Assembly: GCF_025979885.1 (NCBI RefSeq)
Contig: NZ_CP110139.1
Coordinates: forward strand, 124,001 to 188,000
Length of the DNA: 64,000 nucleotides
DNA from: Hymenobacter sp. YIM 151500-1
GTDB lineage: Bacteria; Bacteroidota; Bacteroidia; Cytophagales; Hymenobacteraceae
Direction of reading: 5' to 3'
The notes under the pieces were generated by a model. The model made no database searches and was not told the DNA's origin. It saw nothing but the letters and a program-made list of their open reading frames with translations. Shown in pieces: positions 35,301 through 42,579 of this stretch. A program made the position numbers and the translations under genes. Every line of letters begins with the position of its first letter. Position 1 is the stretch's first letter.

Positions 35301-36906
35301 CGCGGCGCACTCGGGCGCGCAGGTCGAAGGCCTCGCGGCGGCGGTTCAGGTCGATACTGCCGTCGGCGTCGAATTGCAGGTTAGGGTCGTTGGCGGCCAG
35401 CCGGCCCCGGAACGACTCGCGGCTGAACTGCCCGTTGGTGGTGAGGTTGCGGTAGCGGTACCCGTTCAGCCAGATGCTCTGCACGGTGGCGTTGGCCGTG
35501 AGGCGGGCCGTGGCGGGCACGAAGCCCACGCCTTCCACGCGGCCGTTCATGGTCACGTCGCGCACCATGCGCTGGTCGCCCAGCAGCCGGCCCAGCTGAA
35601 AGCCCGTGGTGCGCACCTGCCCCTCGTAGCTGGAGTAGCGCGGGTCGTCCTTGAACTTCAGGTTGACGTCGGACACCACCGAGCCCAGGGCCGTCTGGAA
35701 GGAGCCGTTGGCTACGAAGTCGTTGTAGAAGCCCAGAAACTGCCCCCGCAGCCGCACCGTGCCCAGGCGCTGCACGTAGGGCCAGCCACTTTTCGGAATG
35801 TAGCGCCGAATGTCGCGCCCGTCCACTACCGAAGGCTTCAGGCGCATCTCCACGAAGCTCTCCTTGAAGTTGGGCAGGCCTTCCACGTTGATGCTGCCCT
35901 GCACCCGCGTGTTCTGGCCGTAGCGGATGTCCAGGTTCTTGGTGGTGAAGTTGCGCACGTAGCCCTTGGCCTCGCCCGACAGCCGCACGGTTTCCTTCAG
36001 CTCGCGCATAAACTGCTGGGGCGCAAACTTGGCAATGTCGTCGGAGCGGACCAGGCTGGGCTGGAGGCGGGCAACGACGCGGACCGAGTCGTTGAAATCG
36101 GTGAAGTTGAGAAAGTGCTGGTACTCGAAGCGTACGTAGTTGTGCAGGTGGCTGCCGCCCACGCGCAGCATCAGCTGGTCGAACTCCCAGAACTTACCCG
36201 AGTAGGTCATGTTGGCCGTCAGCTCCCGCAGCCGCGTGCCCGAGGGCGTGTCTACGGTGCGCAGGCCCTGGATGCGGGCGTGGATAGTGTCGCCCCGAAA
36301 CCAAAGCTGGTCGGCATCGGCGTAGATGCTGTCCAGCTGCATGTGGGCGTAGTCGAGGGAGCGGCCGTACTCCGGAATGCGCGGCACGTCTTGGCGCTCC
36401 AGCACGAAGCGGCCGTTGCGCAGGCCCAGGGCCTGAATCTGGAAGTCGAACGGCTTGCTGACCTTGCTGGTGTCCGGCGGCCCCAGCAGCCGCTTGAAGG
36501 CGCTGATGAACTGGTCGAGGGAGGTAGAGTCGGGCTGGTCTTTGTAAGTGACCAGCGCAAAGCGCGGCTCCTCCAGCGTGAGCTTGCCCACGTGCAAGTG
36601 GCTGGGGTCGAGCACCGAAAACAGCCGGATGTCGGCATCGGCCCGCCCGATGCTGAACAGCTCGTTGCCGCGCCGGTCGAGCACCCGCACGCCTTCCAGC
36701 AGCACCCGCGAAAACGGCCGCACGTCTACGCGGCCCACCAGCACCTGCTGGCCCAGCTTCTCGCTCAGTACCCGCGCCGCCCGTTGGGCCACCGAGGTTT
36801 GCACGCTGGGCACGCGCAAGGCCACCAGCACGCCCACGCCAGCCAGCACCAGCAGCAGGAGCAGGGCAAACAAAACCTTGAGCGTGACAGACAGAAACCG
36901 GGGCAC
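32332..36906 (-). CDS. tamB: TamB-like translocation/assembly protein (DUF490)
   Basis: TamB-like proteins span the periplasm as a long beta-taco bridge and are linked to outer-membrane protein assembly or phospholipid transport. The 1524 residues begin with one inner-membrane helix (about residues 8-28, VLFALLLLLVLAGVGVLVAL), continue as long beta-strand repeats, and end with the DUF490 domain (GGQLTFLYLGTTYTFAD, then NVTATYTQRTS and the RQVFSLIVFRQLTP to VGQIISTQLG stretch). The final 110 residues include RLRVTREGG and LRYETTPRDF, matching the strand pattern expected at the outer-membrane end. No tamA-like gene is adjacent. tamB diverges from tsaD. Confidence 0.9.
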   Translation of the reverse strand: MPRFLSVTLKVLFALLLLLVLAGVGVLVALRVPSVQTSVAQRAARVLSEKLGQQVLVGRVDVRPFSRVLLEGVRVLDRRGNELFSIGRADADIRLFSVLDPSHLHVGKLTLEEPRFALVTYKDQPDSTSLDQFISAFKRLLGPPDTSKVSKPFDFQIQALGLRNGRFVLERQDVPRIPEYGRSLDYAHMQLDSIYADADQLWFRGDTIHARIQGLRTVDTPSGTRLRELTANMTYSGKFWEFDQLMLRVGGSHLHNYVRFEYQHFLNFTDFNDSVRVVARLQPSLVRSDDIAKFAPQQFMRELKETVRLSGEAKGYVRNFTTKNLDIRYGQNTRVQGSINVEGLPNFKESFVEMRLKPSVVDGRDIRRYIPKSGWPYVQRLGTVRLRGQFLGFYNDFVANGSFQTALGSVVSDVNLKFKDDPRYSSYEGQVRTTGFQLGRLLGDQRMVRDVTMNGRVEGVGFVPATARLTANATVQSIWLNGYRYRNLTTNGQFSRESFRGRLAANDPNLQFDADGSIDLNRRREAFDLRARVRRADLRALGLTRQPITVSTTADLKFQGLRLDDLVGRIWLRDSRLTYRGRTVALDTLDLVSQHEAGQRRLLVRSEALNLDAAGNFTYGQVSRSLQVLIEEYRLNFQSNDEAIAAYYRRKRQQPIPEYEIDLDLYLKRANPLLHLLEPRLTVSDYTRIDGTFRNGPTSFFQLGGHVDSVRFDNLRLYDNEFDLSTSKLAYQPEVLAQASVTSRRQVLPGLGRTEGFYVEGVWDQEKINFSTALAQTGTTNRAQINGSLAFLPEAVRIVFRRSGVNVLGQDWTIAQDNSILISGGGQEVDIQNLNLSNGGQSISAQGFISQNPAKPLALTVQNLELATLNGLTGQKLEGRLNALGTISGVYGPLVINSSLSVDSLLMDKVLIGDVRGQGDWNNATSRLAVNLDVERQQQHVLTVAGTYAPREKEQQLNLTGTLAQTPVKLAEPLLNTLFRDLRGTAVGTLRLTGRLAAPTLTGNVDVTGGQLTFLYLGTTYTFADRIRFTEDRISFRDIALRDPQGNVGTLTGDILHQGFQNMRLDLRASYRKLQLLNTTRRDNELYFGQAYGTGTAVVRGPTDNLFIGVTARSEAGTRVSLPFDNTATAQQASYIRFVNRNLPDTARTATAAVQAAGRTDLSGLRLNMNLEVTPDAYVELLLDEATGDVIRGTATGQLRLNIDTRGDFNMYGQVEIVRGAYNFTLQGLVNKEFVVRPGGTISWNGDPLAGEMNVTATYTQRTSISPATQGQNNSVVPVTAVMNLTGPLLQPVIKLNLEFNDIPSSTEGDLTAFLSALRNDEQELNRQVFSLIVFRQLTPVGSLAVTRLEGNNNALGNSVGQIISTQLGLLTSQIDPNLEISFNLNGLSAEQLQALQVRLSYSFLNGRLRVTREGGIGGTTVTNVPGSQPVPNAQASLIGDLSLEYYLQPDGKFRAKLRYETTPRDFTGQAQLVNQARAGVSLLHTEQFDSLRELFARKRLRRRDANARKARELQIDDDPRTVL

Positions 36907-37184
36907 GGACGGAAGATAAAGGGCCGGGAAGGCGAAGATACGGGGTTGGGCTCAACCGTTGCCCGCCCCTGGCACCCGCCAGGAAAGGGCCCGAAACCGG
37001 CCGGGTGATGGTCAATAAACGTGGCCCGCGGCTATTTAGCGTTTTGCCCCGACCTTTGGGGGGAATTAGTAATTAGGAATGAAAAATGAAGAATTGGAGA
37101 ATCAGAACCTCCAGTTTTTTTGCGCACCAGCAGTTTGCGTCATCCTCAATTATTAATTCCTACTCATTAACTCTTAATTAAAAA
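36907..37184. other. tamB-tsaD divergent intergenic region
   Basis: The minus strand has TATCTTCG at 36940-36933, one base off the -7 consensus, about 27 bases before tamB. Two A/T-rich stretches (37064-37100 and 37150-37182) share words such as AATTA, GGAATGA and GAAGAATT in inverse orientation. They form a weak inverted repeat resembling the one at 25325-25431. Confidence 0.4.
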
Positions 37185-38192
37185 ATGCACCCCATCATCC
37201 TTGCCATCGAATCTTCCTGCGACGATACTTCGGCCGCCGTCATGGTGGGCGGGGAAATCCGCTCCAACGTGGTGGCCACCCAGCAAGTGCACGAGCAGTA
37301 CGGCGGCGTAGTGCCCGAGCTGGCTTCGCGGGCCCACCAGCAGCACCTGATTCCGGTGGTGGAAGCGGCCTTGCAACGGGCCGGCGTCACCAAAAAAGAC
37401 CTCGATGCTGTGGCTTTTACCCAGGGGCCGGGCTTGCTGGGGTCGTTGCTGGTGGGCGGCATGTTTGCCAAAACCCTGGCCCTGGCCCTGAGCAAGCCCC
37501 TGATTGCCGTCAACCACATGCGGGCCCACATCCTGGCTCACTTCATCGAAGACCCCCGGCCCACGTTTCCATTCCTGTGCCTGACGGTGAGCGGGGGCCA
37601 CACCCAGCTGGTGGTGGTGCGCAGCGCCCTGGATATGGAAATCATCGGCCAGACCATCGACGACGCGGCCGGCGAGGCCTTCGACAAAACGGCCAAGCTG
37701 CTCGGCTTGCCCTACCCCGGCGGCCCCCACCTCGACAAGCTGGCCCGCCAGGGCAACCCCACGCGCTTCGCGTTTCCGGTGGGCGCCATGCCGGGCTACG
37801 ACTTCTCCTTCAGCGGCTTGAAAACGGCGGTGCTTTACTTCCTGAAGAAAGAAACTGCCCAGAACCCCGACTTCGTGCAGCAAAACCTGGCGGACCTCTG
37901 CGCCAGCATCCAGCACACCATCATCCAGACCCTGCTGCGCCAGCTCCGCCGCGCCGCCCACGACCAGGGCCTCACCCAGGTTGCCCTGGCCGGCGGCGTG
38001 GCCGCTAACTCCGGCCTGCGCCAAGCCCTGCAAGACGAAGCCCAGTCCCAGGGCTGGCAGGTGTTCATTCCCGCCTTCCAGTTCTGCACCGACAATGCCG
38101 GCATGGTAGCCATGACGGCCCACTTCCAGTACCAGGCCGGCGACTTCGCCGACCAGCTGGTAAGCTCCGACCCGCGGCTGAAGCTGGGGTAA
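37185..38192 (+). CDS. tsaD: tRNA N6-adenosine threonylcarbamoyltransferase
   Basis: TsaD transfers the threonylcarbamoyl group to A37 of ANN-decoding tRNAs, with TsaB and TsaE as partners. At 335 residues it is standard length. IESSCDDTSAAV at the N-terminus, GPGLLGSLLVG near 81-91, the metal-binding pair in NHMRAHILAH (H111, H115), TVSGGHTQLV near 136 and the DDAAGEAFDK motif are all present. FCTDNAGMVA near the C-terminus is also typical. It diverges from tamB. The partners tsaB and tsaE are not in this window. Confidence 0.97.
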   Translation: MHPIILAIESSCDDTSAAVMVGGEIRSNVVATQQVHEQYGGVVPELASRAHQQHLIPVVEAALQRAGVTKKDLDAVAFTQGPGLLGSLLVGGMFAKTLALALSKPLIAVNHMRAHILAHFIEDPRPTFPFLCLTVSGGHTQLVVVRSALDMEIIGQTIDDAAGEAFDKTAKLLGLPYPGGPHLDKLARQGNPTRFAFPVGAMPGYDFSFSGLKTAVLYFLKKETAQNPDFVQQNLADLCASIQHTIIQTLLRQLRRAAHDQGLTQVALAGGVAANSGLRQALQDEAQSQGWQVFIPAFQFCTDNAGMVAMTAHFQYQAGDFADQLVSSDPRLKLG

Positions 38193-38365
38193 AGCTTCTG
38201 CTATTGCGAGCGGAGCGAGGCAATCCGTCCTTCTGAAATCTCAAAGCGCCCGAACTCTTAAAAGCCCTCAGCAGTGACCAGGCACTACTTGATGAGCCTA
38301 CTTGACGCGTTAGGCCGACAGCCAGCTGCCGGCGCAAGCTCCAAAGCCTACAAAGCTTACGCTAC

Positions 38366-38773
38366 ATGACCAACCCCTTCCAGCCCGGCGACGAGCAGCA
38401 CCACCGCCTCACGGTAACGCCCGAGCACTTTGCCGTGCTCAACGGCCGGCTAATTCATCCCGTGCTCAGCACGTTTGCCCTGGGCCAGGCCCTGGAGTGG
38501 ACCAGCCGGCAGTTTGTGGAGGCCATGCTGGAAGAAGGGGAGGAGGGCATCGGCACGCTGCTGACCGTGGAGCACCGCGGCCCGGCCTTCGAGGGCGAAA
38601 CCGTAGAATTTCGGGCTATTTTTGAGCAGCTGGCTGGCCCCGAGCTGCTCTGCCGCGTAGAAGCCCGCGTAGGCCCGCGCCTGGTAGCCACCGGCCGCAC
38701 CGGCCAGCGCATCGTGTCCAGTGCCAAATTGCAGGCCCGCTTCCAGGAGCTGCGCCAGCAGGCCGGCCACTAG
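38366..38773 (+). CDS. Hotdog-fold thioesterase-like protein
   Basis: The 135-residue protein has a strand-helix-strand pattern of hotdog thioesterases resembling the fluoroacetyl-CoA thioesterase (FlK) group: VTPEHFAVLNGRLIHPVLST, a central helix (ALEWTSRQFVEAMLEEGEEGIGT), then LTVEHRGPAFEGETVEF and VEARVGPRLVATGRTGQRIV. FlK uses Thr, Glu and His; His85-equivalent (VEHRGP) and Glu residues are visible, but residue assignment needs an alignment. Its substrate is unknown. It is followed 76 bp later by smpB on the same strand. Confidence 0.72.
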   Translation: MTNPFQPGDEQHHRLTVTPEHFAVLNGRLIHPVLSTFALGQALEWTSRQFVEAMLEEGEEGIGTLLTVEHRGPAFEGETVEFRAIFEQLAGPELLCRVEARVGPRLVATGRTGQRIVSSAKLQARFQELRQQAGH

Positions 38774-38849
38774 CACAACTCAGCGCCCCAAAGGAAGGCG
38801 TAGCCAACCTCAGCGCAACCCTCAGCGAACCTCTGCGAGAACTATACCC

Positions 38850-39320
38850 GTGAGTAAACAAGACGACGCCCCCAAACGCATCAACATCCAGAACCGCCGG
38901 GCCCGGCACGAGTACAGCTTTCTGGCTCAGTACGATGCCGGCCTGATGCTCCAGGGCACCGAAATCAAAAGCATCCGGGAAGGAAGCGTGCAGCTCCAGG
39001 ACGGCTTCTGCACCTTCCACCCCGACGGCAGCCTGTGGGCCCACAACATTACCATTGCCAAGTACACCGAAGGCACCTACAACAACCACGAGCCCACGCG
39101 GCCCCGCAAGCTGCTGCTCAACAAGCGGGAGCTGAAGCAGCTGGCTGGCAAAGCCCAGGAGCAGGGCCTCACCATCATTCCCGTGCGCTTGTTCGTCAAC
39201 GACCGGGGTTTCGCCAAGCTGGAAATAGCCCTGGCCCGCGGCAAAAAGCTCTTCGACAAGCGCGAAGACCTCAAAGCCAAAGACCAGAAGCGCGAAATGG
39301 ACCGGGCGAGGGAGTATTAG
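38850..39320 (+). CDS. smpB: SsrA-binding protein SmpB
   Basis: SmpB binds tmRNA and brings it to stalled ribosomes. The 156-residue protein starts at a GTG (38850); translation from upstream ATGs would add an implausible Arg/Ser-rich leader overlapping the previous gene. INIQNRRARHEYSFLAQYDAGLMLQGTEIKSIR is the classic opening; FVNDRGFAKLEIALARGKKLFDKRED and the basic C-terminal tail (KDQKREMDRAREY) that enters the decoding centre are also present. The gene ends in TAG, two bases before a long inverted repeat. No tmRNA gene was seen in the window. Confidence 0.96.
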   Translation: MSKQDDAPKRINIQNRRARHEYSFLAQYDAGLMLQGTEIKSIREGSVQLQDGFCTFHPDGSLWAHNITIAKYTEGTYNNHEPTRPRKLLLNKRELKQLAGKAQEQGLTIIPVRLFVNDRGFAKLEIALARGKKLFDKREDLKAKDQKREMDRAREY

Positions 39321-39322
39321 GA

Positions 39323-39488
39323 GTTAGAAAGGTGAGAAGTTGGGAAGTTAGAAAGTTGTGGAGAGTGGCGCCTTCTTGTCAGATTGCTCCTAGCTTTGCT
39401 GACGCTATGTAAGCAGGAGGAAAGTGCGCCCGAACATAGATTCCAAGGTGATTAACTTTCTAACTTCTCCACTTCTCACCTTTCTAAC
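39323..39488. repeat. Inverted repeat between smpB and the C40 peptidase gene
   Basis: Arms 39323-39357 and 39454-39488 pair at 33 of 35 positions. Words such as GTTAGAAAGGTGAGAAG match the arms at 24551-24653 and 58219-58337. The left arm starts two bases after the smpB TAG; the right arm ends five bases before the TTG start codon of the next gene, so the hairpin covers its translation initiation region. Loop about 96 bases. Confidence 0.93.
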
Positions 39489-39493
39489 TTCCC

Positions 39494-40303
39494 TTGGAAC
39501 ACGGAATCTGCGCGCTGAGCGCCGTGCCGGTGCGCGCCGAGCCTTCCGATAAGGCCGAAATTGTCACGCAGCTCATCTTCGGGGAGTGCTATTCCATCCT
39601 GCTCACCCAGGGCAACTGGTACCAGGTGCGCATCGCCGCCGACCACTACGTGGGCTGGATGGATGTGAAGCAACACACGCCGGTAAGCGCCGCCTACTTC
39701 GCCGACTGGCAGGCCCAGGACCACCCCCGCACCCTGGATGTGGTGCAGGTGGTAAGCGACTCTACCACGCGGATTCCGGTGGCGCTGGGGACGCGCCTGC
39801 CCTTTTTCGACGGCATGACCTTGCGCCTGGGCGACGAGCGGCAGCTGTTCTACAACGGCTCGGCCACCAACCCCCAGAACGGCCACGGCCCCCAGGGCCC
39901 CGCCGACCAGCGCCTGCGCCTGCTCCAGAAAATGGCCCTCACCTTCCTAAAAGCGCCGTATCTGTGGGGCGGCAAAACGCTGTTCGGCATCGACTGCTCG
40001 GGCCTCACCCAGCAGCTCTACGGCCTGGTGGGCGTGCAGCTCCCGCGCGACGCTCACCAGCAGATTCATGTGGGCCAGCCGGTGCACTTCGTGGCCCAGA
40101 CCCAGCCCGGCGACTTGGCCTTTTTCGACAACGCCGAGGGCCGCATCGTGCACGTGGGGCTGCTGCTGGAAGACCAGCAAATCATCCACGCCAGCGGCGA
40201 AGTCCGCATCGACCCGCTCGACCACAACGGCATCTTCCGCCGCGACTGGCAGAAGTACTCGCACAAGCTGCGCCTGATCAAGCGCCTGCTGCCGGAAGAA
40301 TAA
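39494..40303 (+). CDS. C40 (NlpC/P60) family peptidase
   Basis: The protein should cut peptide bridges in peptidoglycan. The 269 residues hold an N-terminal SH3-like pair (ALSAVPVRAEPSDKAEIVTQLIFGE, then YQVRIAADHYVGWM) and a C-terminal NlpC/P60 domain with catalytic Cys168 (GIDCSG), His220 (RIVHVG) and His232 (IIHASG). The only usable start is TTG at 39494: an in-frame stop (TAA) lies three codons upstream, and the residues from this point (EHGICALSAVPVRAEPS) match the known N-terminus of the family. No signal peptide is visible. A long inverted repeat ends five bases before the start. Cytoplasmic or unconventional export is open. Confidence 0.92.
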   Translation: MEHGICALSAVPVRAEPSDKAEIVTQLIFGECYSILLTQGNWYQVRIAADHYVGWMDVKQHTPVSAAYFADWQAQDHPRTLDVVQVVSDSTTRIPVALGTRLPFFDGMTLRLGDERQLFYNGSATNPQNGHGPQGPADQRLRLLQKMALTFLKAPYLWGGKTLFGIDCSGLTQQLYGLVGVQLPRDAHQQIHVGQPVHFVAQTQPGDLAFFDNAEGRIVHVGLLLEDQQIIHASGEVRIDPLDHNGIFRRDWQKYSHKLRLIKRLLPEE

Positions 40304-40305
40304 GG

Positions 40306-40444
40306 GTTGTTTTTTGGTTGGTGGTTACTAGTTGGTGGCTTTGTACCGAGACTTTTCTTTCGGTAAGAACATAACGTAGGCGCTAGGCGTCCTACACCAT
40401 CCAACAGCTATAAACCACCAACTAGTAACCAAAAACCACCAACC
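40306..40444. repeat. Inverted repeat between C40 peptidase and HNH genes
   Basis: GGTTACTAGTTGGTGG (40323-40338) pairs perfectly with 40415-40430, and both flanks consist of GGTTGGTGG-like words in opposite orientation. The left arm starts two bases after the TAA stop at 40303. The loop contains a further CTTTTCTTTCGG stretch. The left arm is almost free of C and the right arm almost free of G. Confidence 0.85.
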
Positions 40445-40523
40445 GAACTAAACGGTGGGCCTATTGTTAATGCGCTTAGAATCATCTAGCTTTCTGCCAG
40501 ACCCGATTCTTTCCCAAGCGTGT

Positions 40524-41018
40524 ATGGACCAAAAAGTTCTTGTTCTAAATGGCGACTACACTGCCATTACGCTGTGTAGTGTGCAAAAAGCCTTCGTGCT
40601 GCTGTTTCTGGAAAAAGCCGAACTGATTGCCAAGTCGGAGCACGGCGTGCTGCGGACGGTGAGCAAGTCGTACCCCAAGCCGAGCATTATCCGGTTGCAG
40701 CGGTACGTGCGTGTGCCTTACAAGGGCATTGCCCTGAGCCGGCACAACATCATGAAGCGTGACCATTTCGAGTGCCAATACTGCGGCTCGACGAAAAACC
40801 TGACCCTGGACCACGTGGTGCCCCGCAGTAGGGGCGGCGAGTCGAGTTGGAGCAACCTGCTCACGGCCTGCTCCCGCTGCAACCACGCCAAGGGCCACCG
40901 GACGCCGCAAGAAGCCGGCCTCACCATCCGGCAGCAGCCCAAAAAGCCTACTCTTTCGGGTTTTCTTAAGCTCAGCGCCGGCACCCTCGACCAAAACTGG
41001 CACGCCTACCTCAACTGA
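40524..41018 (+). CDS. HNH endonuclease domain protein
   Basis: The start at 40524 (MDQKVLVLNGDYTAIT) matches the conserved N-terminus of this family and excludes a leader that overlaps the upstream repeat. The 164-residue protein has paired Cys84/Cys87 (ECQYCG), the HNH core with D96/H97 (LDHVVPRSRGG) and Cys116/Cys119/Asn120 (TACSRCNHAKG), which would bind zinc and cut DNA. Single-domain HNH proteins of this type are widespread and chromosomal; no cassette, restriction or toxin partner is adjacent. Biological role unknown. Confidence 0.9.
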   Translation: MDQKVLVLNGDYTAITLCSVQKAFVLLFLEKAELIAKSEHGVLRTVSKSYPKPSIIRLQRYVRVPYKGIALSRHNIMKRDHFECQYCGSTKNLTLDHVVPRSRGGESSWSNLLTACSRCNHAKGHRTPQEAGLTIRQQPKKPTLSGFLKLSAGTLDQNWHAYLN

Positions 41019-41053
41019 AAAAACCGGCAGCCTCTCGGCTGGCCGGTTTTTTT
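41019..41053 (+). terminator. Terminator after the HNH gene
   Basis: AAACCGGCAGCC/GGCTGGCCGGTTT stem with a TCTC loop and seven T, starting at the stop codon of the HNH gene. Confidence 0.9.
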
Positions 41054-41133
41054 ATTGCGTACGGGCACGTCAGCCAGCAGGAATGCAACGGTTACCTCTC
41101 CGTTGTGCTCCTGTAGCGGTAACCCTTTGCATT

Positions 41134-41508
41134 ATGAAACACCGCCTGCTCTTGCTGTGCCTGAGTCTGCTTGGCCTGTTGCACACTGCCTGTAAAAAGG
41201 AAGGTTCCGACGAAGTCCGGATTCAAGTAAAAAACGCCAGCGGCTACCGATTTGAGAGGGTGTATGTAGATACCTCGGGTGGCGAAAAAGAGTATGGCAG
41301 CCTGGCCCCCAGCCAAAAATCGGACTACGCCACATACACGGTAGCATTCAACTACGCCTACATCAAGGTGGTAGTAAACGGCCAGGAGCTAACATGGCAA
41401 CCTATCGACTACGTGGGCGAAACGCCGCTCAAGCCGGGCAAGTACACCTACGTGGTGGGTGTGCAAGACCTGGCGGCCAAGCGCCTGAGCCTGACGCTGG
41501 ATAAGTAG
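41134..41508 (+). CDS. Small lipoprotein of unknown function
   Basis: I take the ATG at 41134 as start, since it gives a clean lipoprotein signal MKHRLLLLCLSLLGLLHTAC with the lipid-modified Cys at residue 20 followed by KKEGSD. The 104-residue mature part is beta-rich with Tyr/Lys pattern (EVRIQVKNASGYRFERVYVDT, SDYATYTVAFNYAYIKVVV). I recognise no named family. It lies between two terminators, so it is its own unit, convergent with the hydrolase gene. Confidence 0.85.
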   Translation: MKHRLLLLCLSLLGLLHTACKKEGSDEVRIQVKNASGYRFERVYVDTSGGEKEYGSLAPSQKSDYATYTVAFNYAYIKVVVNGQELTWQPIDYVGETPLKPGKYTYVVGVQDLAAKRLSLTLDK

Positions 41509-41520
41509 AGACTCCGCACT

Positions 41521-41575
41521 ACGTGAAGGTGCCCCTAACAGAATCGGTATGACTCTGCTAGGGGCACTTTCACGT
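41521..41575. terminator. Bidirectional terminator-like hairpin
   Basis: ACGTGAAgGTGCCCCTA pairs with TAGGGGCACtTTCACGT across 21 loop bases, between the convergent lipoprotein and hydrolase genes. It has no strong T-tract, so efficiency is uncertain. Confidence 0.6.
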
Positions 41576-41592
41576 GGTATAAGCCGGGGCTG

Positions 41593-42462
41593 CTACCGGC
41601 GGGCTGAGCTTTCGGCGGTGCTTACCGCTGAAGTCACGAAAGCGGCCAGGTCCTGGTTGAGTTTGTCTTTCTCGGTGATGAACAGGCCGTGGGGGGCGCC
41701 TTCGTAGGTGATGTAGGTGGCGTGCTTTAGATAATTGCCCATCAGGTTGCCGCTGCTTTTAATGGGTACGGTTTGGTCGTTGTCGCCGTGGATAACGAGG
41801 GTAGGTACCTGAATGGCGGCCAGGTCGCGGCGGAAGTCGGTTTCGCTGAAGGCCCGCACGCAGGCTTCGGTGGCGCGGGGCGAGGCCAGCTGGCACATTG
41901 ACTGCGTCCAGTCCAGCGTGGCCTGGCTGACGGGGTGGCTAACCAGCCCCACGCCGTAGAACTTCTTGCCGAAGCTGGCCAGGAAGTCGAACCGGTCTTT
42001 GCGGATATTGTCCACCATGTCGTCAAAGGTGTCTTTATCCACGCCGTCGGGGTTGTCGTCGGTTTTGAGCAAGAAGGGCGTTACGGCCGCCACAAACACC
42101 ACTTTGCTCACGCGGGCCCCGCCGTGGCGGCTCATGTAGCGGGCCACTTCGCCGCCGCCCATCGAAAAACCCACCAGCGTCACGTTTTGCAGGTCCAACT
42201 CGTCCAGCACGGCTTTCAGGTCATCGGCGAAGGTATCGTAGTCGTAGCCATTCCAGGGCTTGGAGGAGTTACCGAACCCGCGGCGGGTGTAGGCCACCAC
42301 GCGCATGCCGTGCTTGGGTAGCTCCGCCAGTTGGTGTTCCCACATTTCGTACGTGGCCGGCCAGCCATGAATCAGCACTACCGGAGTGCCTTGGCCTTGG
42401 TCGATATAGTGCAGGCGGATGTCTTGGCCGTTGGTGTCTTGGCCAACTTTGATGTAGCTCAT
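41593..42462 (-). CDS. Alpha/beta hydrolase, chloroperoxidase-like
   Basis: A cofactor-free hydrolase of the arylesterase/non-heme chloroperoxidase group. The start at 42462 (MSYIKVGQDTNGQDIRLHYID) is the usual one for this group; upstream sequence in frame is low-complexity. The 289 residues show oxyanion motif HGWPAT, nucleophile Ser100 in GFSMGGGE, the acid Asp in VIHGDNDQTVP (about 231) and the His in GAPHGLF (about 260). The C-terminal tail is Ser/Ala-rich. It diverges from a DUF3298 lipoprotein gene; no operon partner. Substrate unknown. Confidence 0.92.
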   Translation of the reverse strand: MSYIKVGQDTNGQDIRLHYIDQGQGTPVVLIHGWPATYEMWEHQLAELPKHGMRVVAYTRRGFGNSSKPWNGYDYDTFADDLKAVLDELDLQNVTLVGFSMGGGEVARYMSRHGGARVSKVVFVAAVTPFLLKTDDNPDGVDKDTFDDMVDNIRKDRFDFLASFGKKFYGVGLVSHPVSQATLDWTQSMCQLASPRATEACVRAFSETDFRRDLAAIQVPTLVIHGDNDQTVPIKSSGNLMGNYLKHATYITYEGAPHGLFITEKDKLNQDLAAFVTSAVSTAESSARR

Positions 42463-42579
42463 AGCAGTGTGCGAAGAAGAAAGTGTGACAAGGATGAGGT
42501 ACATACGGCGGGTTAAGCCCTGGGACAAGGTGAGGCCAAGATGTTGTACACGTGCCGCTAATCTGCGTCCTTTGACGGA

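Noticed and set aside
35230-37008. A long plus-strand open frame opposite tamB
   Set aside because: It is His/Gln/Ala-rich, has no domain and is fully explained by the high-GC antisense strand of tamB.
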